Shown one piece after another: positions 10,998 through 21,759 of a stretch of 64,000 nucleotides of DNA. Position 1 is the first letter of the stretch. Each line of letters starts with the position of its first letter. A program made the position numbers and the translations under genes. The stretch is taken from contig NC_081406.1 in the NCBI RefSeq assembly GCF_030272615.1, positions 402,268,939 through 402,332,938 of the forward strand, written 5' to 3'. The DNA comes from Cryptomeria japonica. Its lineage: Eukaryota > Streptophyta > Pinopsida > Cupressales > Cupressaceae. The notes beneath the pieces are model-generated. The model was not told the origin of the DNA and made no database searches. It saw only the letters and a list, made by a program, of their open reading frames with translations.

Positions 10998-12133
10998 TGT
11001 AATACCCTAAAATTGCTCATCTAAACCATGGGCCCCTAATCTCGACAACATCACCAAGGTCCTAACCAAAGGCAATTAAATCAATCTTGAGCACATTATT
11101 AATTCTTTAATTATCAAAAATCACATGGCAAATCAACTACTCAATATTAATTAAATATTTATTTAATTAATTGAATCATTTCCAATAATATCATTTTGAT
11201 CAATTATCCCATTTTAATTTATTAAATATCCTTGCATATTTAATTAATTAATAAATTTGACATTCAATCATGCAAAAAGGATTAATTTTTTACAAAAGAT
11301 GAATTAATTTATTACAAAGAGTTGAATTGAAAATAAAACAAAAAAGAATTGAATTGAGAGAGAAATCAAACTTCAGATATTATTTCTTTTTCTAAATTTA
11401 GAACTTGAAATCAGAAAAGCAATTTAATTGAATTATTGAATTATTCTCTAAAATTGGAACTCAAAGCTTTTCAAAAAAAGAAGTTCAGTTGCATTGAAAA
11501 AACCTTTTTCTTGAATAAATCAAATATATGCATGGAATTATCTATTTTTATCCTATATGCATGGAATTAATTTATTATTATTTTTCAATGCAACTCGGAC
11601 TTCTAATTTGAATGCATTTCAATTAAACTATAATTGGAATCTATCTCAAGGTTAACTGAATCTTATTTCTTAGTTATTTCAGTTAATCCTAAATTGAGCT
11701 TTTTCTCTTGTGATTCTCTATAAATTCAGTCTTCAGCTCTCATTCCAATTCACCCCAGAGATTTTTGAGAAGACGCTTGGAGATTATTATCATGTTAATT
11801 TTGCTCTGGAGTCATTAAAGATTATTGGGCTTTTTAGATTATTTGCATCCATTTTACATCCATTATTGCTTGCATCCATTGTTGCTTGAATTGATTATTA
11901 TTGCTTGAATTATTCATCCATCTTGCATCCATATAGCTTAATATCATATAGATTAAATCCTTCATCTTGGTGTATTCTAGTCACTGGTATTGCCTATAAA
12001 AATATGAGAGCAATCTTATACTCGCATCTTTTAGAAGGAAATTGGTCGATTTGCTATGGTTTATTTCTTATTAATTATTGATTACTAACCATGCATATAA
12101 TGACTTAATTGAAGTGTTGTGCTTGCAGCTACA
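10998..12133 (+). repeat. 3' LTR of the Tat element
   Basis: Starts tgtaataccctaaaattgc right after the PPT. The end is placed at gctaca (12133) because the TSD-bounded solo LTR at 25125-26705 also ends gctaca; this gives 1136 bases. The body is A+T-rich with runs of taatt/ttaatt, a TATA-like box near 11718 and no ORF. Without the 5' LTR in the window the right boundary is a proposal. Confidence 0.7.
11717..11727 (+). promoter_or_regulatory. Probable TATA box of the Tat LTR
   Basis: The motif ctctataaattc lies about 720 bases into the LTR and is followed by a C/T-rich stretch, as expected of an LTR core promoter. The solo LTR at 25125-26705 has the same motif (tctctataaatt) near 26286. Inferred from sequence only. 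Confidence 0.5.
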
Positions 12134-12205
12134 AGTTCACTTTTTCACACACACTTCCAATTCTGAATCATTTGAGATTCTTGATCGGTACAAAGGTTCC
12201 TTTTT

Positions 12206-13730
12206 ATGAAAAGGAGAAGACTTCACTTACTTGGACGAAATATCTCTGAAGTAGAAAAGGACACTCATCTACGGGCTCAAGAAGCTGTCAAGATACAAAA
12301 GGTATCTGAAGCAAATCTATACGCTGAGCAAGTGTCTGCCCAATCAAAATCAGATGAAACCTTCAATGATCAGGGAGAAATAGTAGCTGAGCAAAATGAT
12401 CCTATCGACGTGGATGCATTAGATGTTGAAGGTACTAAACTAGAGGTAGCTAAGAAGGAGAAAGAAGATAAGGAGAAAGCAGAGAAGGAGAAGGAGAAAG
12501 CAAAGAAAGAAAAAGTGGAGAAGGAAAAAGCGGAGAAAGCAGAGAAAGAGAAAGCAGAGAGAGAGAAAGCGGAAAAAGAGAAAGCAGAGAAAGATAAAAT
12601 GGATAAGGAGAAAGAGAAGAAGGAGAAAGTGGAGAAGGAGAAAGAGGAGAAGGAGAAAGTGGAGAAGGAGAAAATGGAGAAGGAGAAAGCGAAGAAGGAG
12701 AAGGAGAAAATAGAAAAGGAGAAAGTAGAAAAAGAGGAGAAAGAGAAGGTCGACAAGGAGGCTGAGGAGAAAGAAGAGCAGGAGAAGAAGAGACAAGAGG
12801 AGATCAAAGAAAAGGAAGGTGGATAGACTTTTGAGACTCCTAAGGCAACCAGAGATCAAGTTCAAGCTAAACAGGTTGATACCACCGGTCACAGTGAATT
12901 GACTCTTGCTTGTCTCACCAAATCTATAGACGAAAATGAGCTACTTAGAAGTATTCAACTTTGTCAAGAAAGATTGGAGGAACTAAGAAAGAAGAAAGAA
13001 AAAGATGCTATTCAACTTTTTGTTGATACTCTTTCAACCTTAGTCCCCAATACCAATCTTTCCGGTACCGATTCCTCACTTGCCCAGTTGAAGCTTCTAG
13101 GCACAATAGTGGGTGATCAAGTGAAATCATTGGAAGATGTTGTCCAAGCTACTGCAGAGAAAAAACATGAAAAGGCACTAAAAGTTGCATTGGTGAATCA
13201 ATTTAATGAAGACAGAGACAAGCTGATCCACCAAAGAGATGATATTAGTCTGGCAATGGCTGAAGGACATAAACTTTTGAGCAAAATCTACCAGCCCGAT
13301 CTATTCTGTGATGATACTATGAAGAAGAAAGGTCAACCCCAATCAGAATTAAAGCAGTATATAGAGACCTTCAAAGTGCCATATGATTCCTTCATAGTGT
13401 ATGGGTAGACTGTACAGACTCACAGGAACCAAATTGCCCTGATTGATTCAGAGATTTACAAGCAGACTCAAAATCTACAGGAGCTTCAGTTGCTTTTGTT
13501 ACCTAAGTTGCATATTCTTTAGAAGTGCTTTCTGAACATGGAAGCCATGATTGTCACTCAAGAATTGAGCACTATTGATGCCATGGAGGAGTTAGCATTC
13601 CATATGAAGACTCAGAGTGAAATTGTTGCCTGACTCCTAGATACTTGGTCTACAGACATGAAGGAATTTATGAAAAACTTTAAATTCATTTTTGAAAAGT
13701 TTTACTCATTATTGTCATAAACATATACTT
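12206..13730 (+). pseudogene. Unrecognised K/E-rich coiled-coil protein of a pol-less retroelement, C-terminal part
   Basis: A 206-residue open stretch (to 12826) begins with a mixed-charge region, then from about 12430 is almost only K, E and A in heptad-like repeats, which should form a long charged helix. After one stop at 12826 the same protein continues (12899-13408) with a less repetitive helical part (LLRSIQLCQERLEELRKKKE), then, after a stop near 13408, about 100 more residues to about 13730. I recognise no catalytic motif or domain family. By position it replaces pol. It may be the C-terminal part of the kind of protein coded at 34110-35572, whose end is Lys/Glu-rich in a similar way; this is a guess from composition. 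The Met at 12206 may be internal, since the upstream sequence was lost at the Tat junction. Confidence 0.5.
12430..12822 (+). repeat. Imperfect aaggagaaag codon repeats (Lys/Glu tract)
   Basis: About 390 bases of degenerate gag-aaa/aag-gag units encode alternating Lys and Glu with scattered Ala and Val. The minus strand of this tract gives long Phe/Ser/Leu ORFs in two frames; these are by-products of the repeat. Confidence 0.85.
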
Positions 13731-13961
13731 TGTTTTCATGTTATGAAATATGATTTGGGTAAATCTCTATGGCATGTTTGCATTACTTTGTCATTGTTGG
13801 CATATGGGGAGTGGTATTGATTGAAAAATTTATGTGTACATGCCTATAATTTTGGCAAAGGGAGTAGTGTATATGCTTAGGGGGAGTAATTTTGGTTATG
13901 GCACCATTTTTTGTTTTGTAAGAACTTAGATGACAAATTTTCCTAAGTGTTGCCATCAATG

Positions 13962-13975
13962 CCAAAGGGGGAGAT
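13962..13975 (+). other. Polypurine tract of the pol-less element
   Basis: ccaaagggggagat immediately precedes tgttggcatttt. The tract ccaaagggggagat also precedes the 3' LTR of the plus-strand copia at 56181, which supports a copia-type relationship. Confidence 0.75.
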
Positions 13976-15080
13976 TGTTGGCATTTTGATGATGTTTATA
14001 CTTAGTTGTGAACACACTTATTGAGTTATTTTCAACTGGTACTATGTGATGAATTGTTCAAACCGATATTATATGCCATTGTATGAATAGTATTTGTTTG
14101 TAGAAGACTATCGGTGTTTTCAGAAGGAGCTTACCAGTCAAAGCATGACCGAGGACCTCAAAGCAATATGAGGACCTCAAGCGGTATGAGGACCCCAAGC
14201 GACAGCCAATCTTCTTAAGATCGAAACACTATGTTCCAGTTTACTAGTCTTTGTTTGTAAACCGGTAATCAATATACTTTGTTTTGTTAACCAAAAAACT
14301 TGTAGTGTGTGATGAGTTATCATCCACCGACACCAATGCTATGATTTTGTGTCATGTTACAAATTGTGTCTAGATGCATTGTACCTAGGAAATTGTAATC
14401 TAATCTCATTGGACAGACATGAAACCAAATTCCTATATGAGGACATCATGTATAGGGTTTTGAGTGTTGCATAAGAAGATTAGATCTTTGCAAGAAGGTA
14501 TCTTGTGATAGAGATTGAACGTGCGAAGGATAGAAAACTAAAGTAATGTTGCAATGCATTAACAGAGAGAAATCAAGGATCTAACTAATCATCTTGTGCT
14601 ACTTTGTAGATCACTTATTTGTTGATTACTAATCTCTTTGACAAGTCAGAAACCCTTAATCGGGTAGGCTCAGTCAAGCATGTTCTAAATCCTCTAACAA
14701 GGTGGTTCATAGTTGTGAATCGGAAATCCTTTAACAAGGTAGTCTTTAATAGGACTAATCTCCTAACAGAGATCAGGATTCCTAACAGGATCTGTTTTGG
14801 TGAAGAATATTGTAAGGCCTTAACTGGTCTAGTTGCTATTCTGTAAATAGTAGACTTGTGAGTTTTACTCACCGTGGTTTTTCCCATTTGGGTTTCCACA
14901 TTAAAATATCTTGTGTTTTGGTGATTGTGTTATTGTGGGTGAATGCTTTATTTACTATTTGGCTTGTTTGTGTATTAATCGATTTATTGTTTAAAAGGCT
15001 ATACCGGTCTGCAATAAAAATGCTCAAGTGTTTGGTAAAGTTATTGTGTATACTAATTCACCCCCCCTCTTAGTATTCAT
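13976..15080 (+). repeat. LTR of the pol-less element, 3' end lost
   Basis: Starts tgttggcattttgatgatg after the PPT. Near its end is the C-tract block (aattcaccccccctcttagt, about 15054-15073) that lies close to the 3' end of several LTRs in this window, but the expected terminal cctaaca does not follow. Instead an inverted LTR head begins, so the last bases appear lost. The segment has the repeated phrase 'cctaacaggat/cctctaacaaggt' (about 14640-14830), also seen in the LTR at 40871. Confidence 0.65.
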
Positions 15081-15408
15081 CATGTACTCACTCATTCCCA
15101 AGATAAAACTGTTATCTCTATGTGCCAAAAACCATTTGAAATTCTTCACATACAAAATGCATATGTGGCATAATCATTATCGTTCATCATTTGATCATAA
15201 ACCAATACAACCGATTCACCAAGCTCCATCGGTTAGGGTTTGGTACATCAATAGGTAGGGTTACCAGTTGATCTCATTACTTCTTAAGTAATACCAGTTT
15301 CCTTCACTAACTCACCTATCGATTACAAAACAACATCATAACAAGTTATAATTGACATCAATGACAACATAATAGTTCATCAATGCAATTTTCATGCAAA
15401 TGCCAACA
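15081..15408 (-). repeat. Head of a second LTR in inverted orientation
   Basis: Read on minus from 15408 the sequence starts tgttggcatttgcatgaa, a typical copia LTR beginning. It runs for about 330 bases and stops at the tail of the preceding LTR. No matching C-tract end or TSD is found, so this is a truncated LTR joined head-in to its neighbour, probably by an illegitimate junction. Confidence 0.5.
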
Positions 15409-16254
15409 TACCCTTACTGCGACTATTGCTTCAAAAGTAAACAAGGCAAAACTACGAGAAAACAATACATTTAATGTTAGAGGCAAGATGAATACATACC
15501 TGCAGGCCTTGCAGCAGTCGGAGATAAAGGTAGACACGAGATGAAAGAAGATATTCTTTGAATAAGGTACTGCCTGGAGATGAAAAAAGTCTTATTAGAG
15601 AACCATGTAATGCAGATAAACTTGGCACCATTCATTTGCCACTTGATATGCTAAAATATTTTTCAGACAAAAATCCTGTTAGCACCATTCATTTGCCCTT
15701 AATTAGCAACTCAATATGCTAAAATGCAAGTTTTTCTATCTTTATTTTTTATTTAAGGCATACAAAATACTTTTAATTTTTAAATTAAGATAATTTAAAT
15801 AATAATTGAAATGTTTAAGAAAATAATTATTTTGTCTTTAAAATTGTCTTAAACCTCCTTTTTATGTAGTAGTGTTTAAATGTTATTACTTTTATTCTTA
15901 TTATATCTTTAATGAAAATAAAAATAAAATATAATATATTACATATGCTAATATAATTATTTATTATTTATAAATAAAATTAATATTTAAATAATTAATA
16001 ATTTACAAACAAAAATATTACAATCGATCATTTTTTTTAAATATCTATTATAAATCAAAAGTTATGTATAAATGCGCATATAATATAAAGTACCTAGTTT
16101 GAAAGCAATGTTGTTTCATTTTCAATTAAAAGCTAAATAGGGGAAAGTACCTAGTAGTTGAGCATGTTCCAATTCTTGTGATATAAATTGTTGATTTAAT
16201 CTTCCATACTTGCTGATTTAATGTCCAACTTTTGTATAACATGTTATCAAATGA
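15409..16254. other. A+T-rich spacer, no gene seen
   Basis: About 850 bases, very A+T-rich from about 15740. A short less A+T-rich island at about 15480-15600 contains cctgcaggccttgcagcag. On the minus strand this would read into a gtatgt splice-donor-like site, but no extended exon can be supported. The tail may belong to the CACTA element that ends at 16509. Confidence 0.5.
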
Positions 16255-16509
16255 GGGATACCTCATGACTAATAGTATAGAGGAGTAGTAGTCATTTATT
16301 TATTCATTTTTATTTATGTGACTAATCATTTAGTTGTGTTTCTTACCTAATGACCAAATTAGTCATTTATAGTTGTGTTTTCTTACCCGATGACCAAATT
16401 AGTCATTTATAGTTGTGTTGCAAAAAATGCCTAGAATTTGGTCATTTTTACTTATCGTGACTAAAATTTTTAATCACCTGGTCATTTGTTGGCCATATTT
16501 CTACTAGTG
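16255..16509. mobile_element. Right terminus of a CACTA (En/Spm-like) DNA transposon
   Basis: The sequence ends tatttctactagtg at 16509; on minus it starts CACTAGTAGAAATATGGCC, the CACTA-type terminal inverted repeat. Inside it are repeated subterminal motifs on both strands: tgaccaaattagtcatttat twice (about 16350 and 16392), tgactaatc, gtgactaaaa and ggtcattt. Clusters of short subterminal repeats are normal binding sites for CACTA transposases. The left end was not found, so the length is unknown. The base triplet after the end (cat) could be the 3-bp TSD but has no partner in view. Confidence 0.65.
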
Positions 16510-16510
16510 C

Positions 16511-17165
16511 ATGAAGTGCATACCTATCAACTTGTTTCTTCCACTTTCATTCACTATGGTTTCCTCCAAGAGGTTACAATTATTTCCACCTCCTATCCTC
16601 TTGGTAAAAAATATTTGTCAAAAAATGCATTATCAAGGCAAAGGATTAGGTCTCCCTAAACAAGGCATATTGGAACCCCTTCAAGTCAAATAAAATCCAA
16701 GTTCATATGGCCTTGGATTCCAAGCTCATGCTCAAGATGCTGGTACTCCTTCCATCAATCCAAAATCCAAAATCCCTTCATATAAATCAAAATCCCACCA
16801 TACCCCATCTTCCAAATCCATTTTCGGCCCTTATATCCCAAAACCCATTCTTCATCCACATCTATTTTGGTCCCAAAATTAAAATCTTTATCCCTTTTAT
16901 CCATCTTGGGTCCTTACATACCTCCATTGACCACATTCATCAACTTTATCTCAAAGTTCACCACTCCATCACCTCAAATCCCTAAACAAGATCAACAAAG
17001 GCACACATATTTGAATTCCTTTCAACATTATCCCTCCATGATCCCATCCATAAAATATCCAATTCATCCATCCTTATGCACCAATACCATTCCTATTGGA
17101 ACCAATTTGGATGCCAAATCTAAAATGCATAAAGCCAAAAATCCAAGGATCTACATGTCCCATTA
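16511..17165 (+). pseudogene. Second G-patch fragment of a Ty3/gypsy polyprotein
   Basis: The translation contains NICQKMHYQGKGLGLPKQG (about 16605-16660), the G-patch pattern also seen at about 100-190 in the first Tat element but clearly diverged. It is followed by a Pro/Ser-rich stretch spread over two frames with stops. There is no RT nearby. The fragment is cut on the left by the CACTA end and on the right by LINE sequence. It most likely comes from another Tat-like element. Confidence 0.55.
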
Positions 17166-17776
17166 ACCGAGTGGCCTGGGGGATATGGAAGGAGAAACAA
17201 CCATGTGTTCGGAAATTCCTCTTTGCATGTTCATGTTGTGGCTTCCGAATTATGCATGGTTATTATGGATAAATTTAATAATGGGGTTGCTAATGTTTCA
17301 ATCTATCCTAGGTTTTCTCTTTCAGCTTATGATTGTCATATTGTTGCTAATTAGAAACTTAACTTTTACATCGCAATTCCTCTAAAGAACCCTCATAATA
17401 CAAGAAATAATATCTTTTGGAAGCTGCCCCCTTCATGGTGGGAGAAGGTGAATTTTGATAGGGTAGTGAAGGGTAATCTAGGTCTAGCAGGTTGTGGAGG
17501 AGTGTTGAGTGATGATAATGGTGGGTTTATTTTGGTGGCAACACTCCCTTTGGGTAGACAAACCAATCACCTTGCTGAAGTTGTTGCTGCCTACCATGGT
17601 TTGAGACTAGCATATCAAGCAAATTACAAATTTTTTTGCCTTGAAATGGATTGTAAAAACATAATACAATGTCTAAAAGGATCCCAAAGTCCTTCATAGA
17701 CTATCCATAGTTGGATTAGGATGCTAGCAAGATTATTGAGTCTTTTGATAATTGTATCATTTCCCATGCATATAGA
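17166..17776 (+). pseudogene. LINE RNase H, left part (split by copia)
   Basis: The frame shows PPSWWEKVNFDRVVKGNLG, then AGCGGVLSDDNGGF, LAEVVAAYHGLRLAYQ and LEMDCKNIIQCLKG. This is the RNase H found at the C-terminus of plant L1-like LINE ORF2, with the E and second D visible; the first catalytic D-G position reads D-R. A stop lies at 17699. The frame reaches HAYR at 17776 and is then cut by the copia at 17777; it resumes at 38207 with EANYVANYF. The upstream RT is absent, as in a 5'-truncated LINE. Confidence 0.8.
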
Positions 17777-19052
17777 TGTAAGGAAAGCAGAGTGCAGAAA
17801 ATGCCTTCCTAATGTTAATTTCTTAGAGAAGAAAAGAAAATATGTGTTTCAATTCAAATTACAACAACTTAAGATACATAATACAAGATAAACAAAGAAA
17901 CATGAAAAACACAACCACACAGTAGTACATCTGAATTCACGTGGGAAAGCCCTTACGAGTGAAAAACCCACACACCAAAAAAATCTCTTGCATTACAGTA
18001 AAAAACAATTTACACACAAGTTACAGATTTTCAAGCTTTGATCTAGTCTCTATTCAGGCAACATCAGTTCAGAAGAGTATGTTCACAATCGGATTTTCAA
18101 TTCAACATTACAAAATTTCCAATTGACACTCAACTTCTCTATACAATGACAAGAATCAATATAATGTCTCATCAACCTCTCATCCAATATGAACAACTCA
18201 CTTCCTTGAACCATTTTCTAGATGCTTATATGTCTCTATCAAAAACAATTAGATTCAGTTACCACATATCCAACTGTCAAACTTCCTTAGATTATCAATA
18301 ACACATAATGTTTTCTCCATTGCTTCCTTTGAGTCATTCCAGTTTCTACCAATCACCTGCATATAGCTCAACAAGTCATCTCACATTTGGTCGTGGTCCC
18401 CACCTTAGTTTATTTTAGCTTAACTTATCACCAAAGTCACTTTTTACATCATTGCGGGATGGCGGGATGAGCATGTCTCTTGCTCCCCTAGTTAGCCTCC
18501 AGTGCTCCTTGGGAACCCTCAAATTACCTAGGGGGTGGTGAGGAAAACAAGTCTCCTTGCTTCCCTAGTTAGTTTACAACATCACCGTTTGACTGTTGTT
18601 CACCATGTGGGGTGACAAGATGAAACTTCCCTTTTCCCTCTGACTTTATCTTGTACTACACCTGTGTTCTCTAGACAACCCTCGCAGGGTGGCAGGGAAG
18701 ACAAAGTTGTCAATCTTCAACTATCCTACAAGTATTCTTACTTGACCCTTAGAGTCTTGTGAGGTGGTGGGAGAGAGAACAAGTCTCCTTCTTCCCGCTA
18801 TCTCGTGACCCTATTTGTCGCGCCTTAGTCAGGCTGAGGGGTTAAACAGGAAATACTAAGTTTCCTTTCCCCACTATCCCATAACACTCTACACATTGCT
18901 TCTCAGGTGGGTATATAACACAAAGGTTATTCAATCCCCTTCAAAGATGATCAATAAAATGAATGTTATCCACATTGAGCTGCTCATTTTAGAGACCAAA
19001 TGCCATTTGCTTGATATTTCAACTAGTAAGGTTGAGACACCCATTCTCAACA
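17777..19052 (-). repeat. 3' LTR of the minus-strand copia
   Basis: 1276 bases from tgtaaggaaagcagag to cattctcaaca in plus orientation. It matches 36930-38201 end to end. A reproducible feature in both is a less A+T-rich segment (about 18440-18880) with repeated ggtggcggga/ctcctagtt phrases. The element's TSD (ataga) abuts it on the left. Confidence 0.9.
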
Positions 19053-19067
19053 TTCTCCCACTTGATG
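19053..19067 (-). other. Polypurine tract of the minus-strand copia
   Basis: ttctcccacttgatg on plus, that is catcaagtgggagaa on minus, directly before the LTR start tgttgagaatggg. Confidence 0.8.
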
Positions 19068-19102
19068 AAGAACTTATTGGTATCTCCGAAACACTTAGTG
19101 AT

Positions 19103-19759
19103 TAGTGAAAATCATGGGCTCCAAGGCCCATTGGATTTGTACACCATTTGAACATTTTTGTGTTCATAGGTTTTGTCAACACATCCACAATAATCCTCAG
19201 AGTAGCCACCATTTTTATATTAACCTTTCCATATTCCACCATGTCACAAACAAAGTGATACTGCACATCAACATGTTTCATCCTCGCATGGAAAGTAGGA
19301 TTTTTTGCCAAACAAATGGTACTTTGACTATTGGAACAAATACAAATATATCATGCATTATACCCAACATCAGAACACAAATTCTTAAGCCAAACAACCT
19401 CTTGATAGGCATGAGTTTCTGCCATGTACTCTACCTTTGTAGTAGATAGAGTGACTAAAACATGTTGCTTTCTCATCCAACTGATTATGCCACCATTCAA
19501 CGTGAATACATATTCACTGGTGGATCTTCTACTATCAATTTCCCTTGCCCAATTAGAATCCACATATCCCTGAATGCTAATAGTCCTCTGCGATCCAGCC
19601 AAATTTCCATGGTACCTAAGAGCATACTGAGAAGTACCTTTCAAGTATCTAAACACTCTCTTCATAGCATCCCAATGTGGTCTTCCTGGATTTTCCATAA
19701 ATTGACTTACTACTACCACTTCTTGGGAAATGTTTGGCTTTGTACAGACCATTGCATAC
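19103..19759 (-). pseudogene. Copia RNase H
   Basis: After the solo LTR: MYAMVCTKPNISQEVVVVSQ, HWDAMKRVFRYLKGTSQYAL, then GYVDSNWAREIDSRRSTSEY (family D-x-D-W-A block), ISWMRKQHVLVTLSTTKVEY and, after a frameshift near 19355, KHVDVQYHFVCDMVEYGKV with VDVLTKPMNTKMF, the usual C-terminal end. It stops at about 19102, some 50 bases before the PPT. Confidence 0.88.
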
Positions 19760-19764
19760 ATTAG

Positions 19765-20670
19765 TGATGCAGTCAAGGTAGGGAGATCCAATGAAGGACA
19801 TCCCATCCTTGCAGCCTAACACAAACACCATGCAAGATATACCAGTAATCGGTAACACAACACTAGATAAAAGAAGAAAGAACAACTAGTAACATCACAA
19901 AATACTCAACCGGTAAATAGTATGAACAATTCTTATAACAATTTGAAAAATTACATCTGCCACATGCTAGCTCATAGCCCAAGATACAAACAATTCTTAC
20001 AACACAAATATAAGATCCATAGATCATCGACAAATCAAATCGGCCTCCAAAAATAGTCTGTTGGTTCAACCCTAATTCAAACCTCTACCCTTCCGGCTTC
20101 AGTCTTACCAGACCAGAATCTCAGTGGTTCTACATCTTCGCTTGATCTTGAACTTCTATCTTCTATCTTCTGTCTTCTGTCCTTAAAATGATTCGCAAAA
20201 CTTCTCTTTATACCATCCACAAATAATAATAACTTGATCAAGTTAGCCTAGGACCAACCGGTTCATAATGAAACGTGCTAACGGTAATATGTTGGCTCAA
20301 ATCACTAAGAACATCTCCAAAATGTATAAAACATCATGTGGTTATTTGGGAACATCAGAAAAGGCTCAAGAGTCATAAATCAATGATCTACAAGTCACGA
20401 AGATCAACCGCAACCAAATTCAACTTCTCTCAACATAATGCAAGACTAATCGGTAAGAACATATCAACTGGGCCAATATCAGAGTCGATATCTCACCAAA
20501 ATCAAATCCAAATTCCATGAATCTCGAACATGATAAAGACAATGAACTCAAGGAGATAAATCTAAATCCACAATGCTGAACTCTCAAATATGAAGAAATG
20601 CCACAATCTCCAAGCAATTTCACTACTAACTGCTCAAACCGGTAAGAACTACACTGGTGCTCCTGCATCA
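19765..20670. mobile_element. Solo LTR inserted in the copia RT/RNase H
   Basis: 906 bases, starting tgatgcagtcaagg and ending gctcctgcatca, flanked by attag at 19760-19764 and 20671-20675 (perfect 5-bp TSD). Its ends form an inverted repeat (tgatgca/tgcatca) close to the termini of the chromovirus LTRs at 23517-24303 and 35620-36346 (tgaagca ... tgcatca), so it is likely a related family. No internal genes. By that likeness it lies in the minus orientation. Confidence 0.88.
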
Positions 20671-20675
20671 ATTAG

Positions 20676-21755
20676 GCTATCAACTACACTTGCATAAGGC
20701 ACCTTGGTCATGTCCTCCATCTCAAATGCATATTTTGGACAATATTCAATAGAGAGTTTTGTTCCCTGTAATACTGGAACAACTAACTGCTTACAATTTG
20801 CCATGTTAAATCTCTCTAGGACACTACTAATGTACTTGCTTTGATTGAGCCAAATCTTTCTATTCTTTCTATCCCTATTGATTTTCATCCCTAGAATATA
20901 CATAGCTACACCTAAATCTTTCATTTCAAACTGTGTTGACAATTGAGATTTTAAGTTAGAAATCATACCCTTATCATTCCCAATGAATAACATATCATCC
21001 ACATATAGAGAAATGATAAGTAGATGATCATTCTCAGTCTTGTAATATGCACAATGATCAGATTTTGATCTTACAAATATTATAAACAATACAAAGTTAT
21101 CAAATGTCTGGTACCATATTCTAGGTGATTGTTTAAAACTATACAGAGACTTTTTCAACTTACAAACCAAGGATTATTTACCTTTTACCATAAAATGCTC
21201 AGGCTGGGACATATAAATCTCTTCCTCCAAATCACCATGAAGGAACATTGTCTTCACATCCATCTACTCGATCTCAAAGTCATATGCTACTACAAGTGAC
21301 AAAACAAATCTGATAGATGTCAACTTTGCGATAGGAGAAAATATTTCTCTATAATCAATTACCTCAACTTGGGAATAGCCCTTCACAACCAATCTAGCTT
21401 TATATTTTTGCACACTGCCATCCAGGCCAGTTTTCTTTTTTAAATACCCATTTGCAGCCAACTGGTTTTCTACCTTCAGGCAAGGGCACTAGATCCTAGG
21501 TTTCATTCTTCTTTAGTGAAGCCATTTGTTTGTTCATGGCCTCCAACCAAGTATCTAAATTAAGCATTTGTATTTCCTCTTTCACAGTCCTAGGCTCATC
21601 AGTGTTAGTAACCAAATCATAGGCATAGTTTTCATTCAACAATGAGAAACCATACCTATCAAGTTGTCTTCTCTCACATGTAGACCTCCTCAATGGCTGA
21701 TGTGGAGATTTGTATTCTTCTTCTTGACCAAAACTATCAGAGCTACTTGACTTGA
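20676..21755 (-). pseudogene. Copia reverse transcriptase
   Basis: Blocks in order: LDTWLEAMNKQMASLKKNET, KKKTGLDGSVQKYKARLVVK, YREIFSPIAKLTSIRFVLS, then KLKKSLYSFKQSPRIWYQTF and the catalytic LYVDDMLFIGND (about 21010), then LKSQLSTQFEMKDLGVAMYI. YVDD is intact. Stops occur at about 21265 and 21178. At VPYASVVDSLI the frame is cut by the solo LTR at 20670 and resumes at 19759 with MYAMVCTKPN. Confidence 0.88.
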
Positions 21756-21759
21756 GCTC

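Larger units (their letters stand above)
1..12133 (+). mobile_element. Tat-type Ty3/gypsy retrotransposon, 5' end outside window
   Basis: Seen: in order on the plus strand, a G-patch segment, RT, a first RNase H, a second RNase H of a different type, integrase, a long spacer with an antisense ORF, a purine-rich tract and an LTR. RT followed by two RNase H domains then integrase is the hallmark of the Tat lineage (Tat/Ogre/Retand). The 5' LTR, gag and protease lie left of the window. Every coding block has stops or frameshifts and the RT is cut by a solo LTR, so the copy is dead. The 3' boundary at 12133 is inferred from an ending (gctaca) shared with the solo LTR at 25125-26705; the TSD cannot be checked because the 5' flank is missing. 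Confidence 0.85.
12134..15080 (+). mobile_element. 3' part of a pol-less LTR retroelement (protein ORF, PPT, LTR)
   Basis: Right of the Tat LTR is a broken coding region (12206-about 13730), a 3' spacer, a purine-rich tract (ccaaagggggagat) and an LTR that starts tgttggcattttg. No RT, RNase H or integrase motif is seen between the ORF and the PPT, so the ORF is the last protein before the LTR. The 5' part of the element is absent; the Tat LTR abuts or cuts it. It resembles the large pol-less derivatives of copia-like elements. The lineage is inferred from LTR start and PPT similarity to the plus-strand copia at 45892. Confidence 0.6.

Noticed and set aside
12370-12892. Long minus-strand Phe/Ser and Leu-rich ORFs
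   Set aside because: They are the antisense of the Lys/Glu codon repeat and have no independent support.
15296-15310. cactaactcac as left CACTA end
   Set aside because: Does not match the CACTAGTAGAAA terminus beyond five bases and lies inside an LTR head.
17941-18126. Small ORF in the copia LTR, also found at 37094
   Set aside because: Occurs in both LTRs because they are copies; stops and frames differ and no protein family is recognised.
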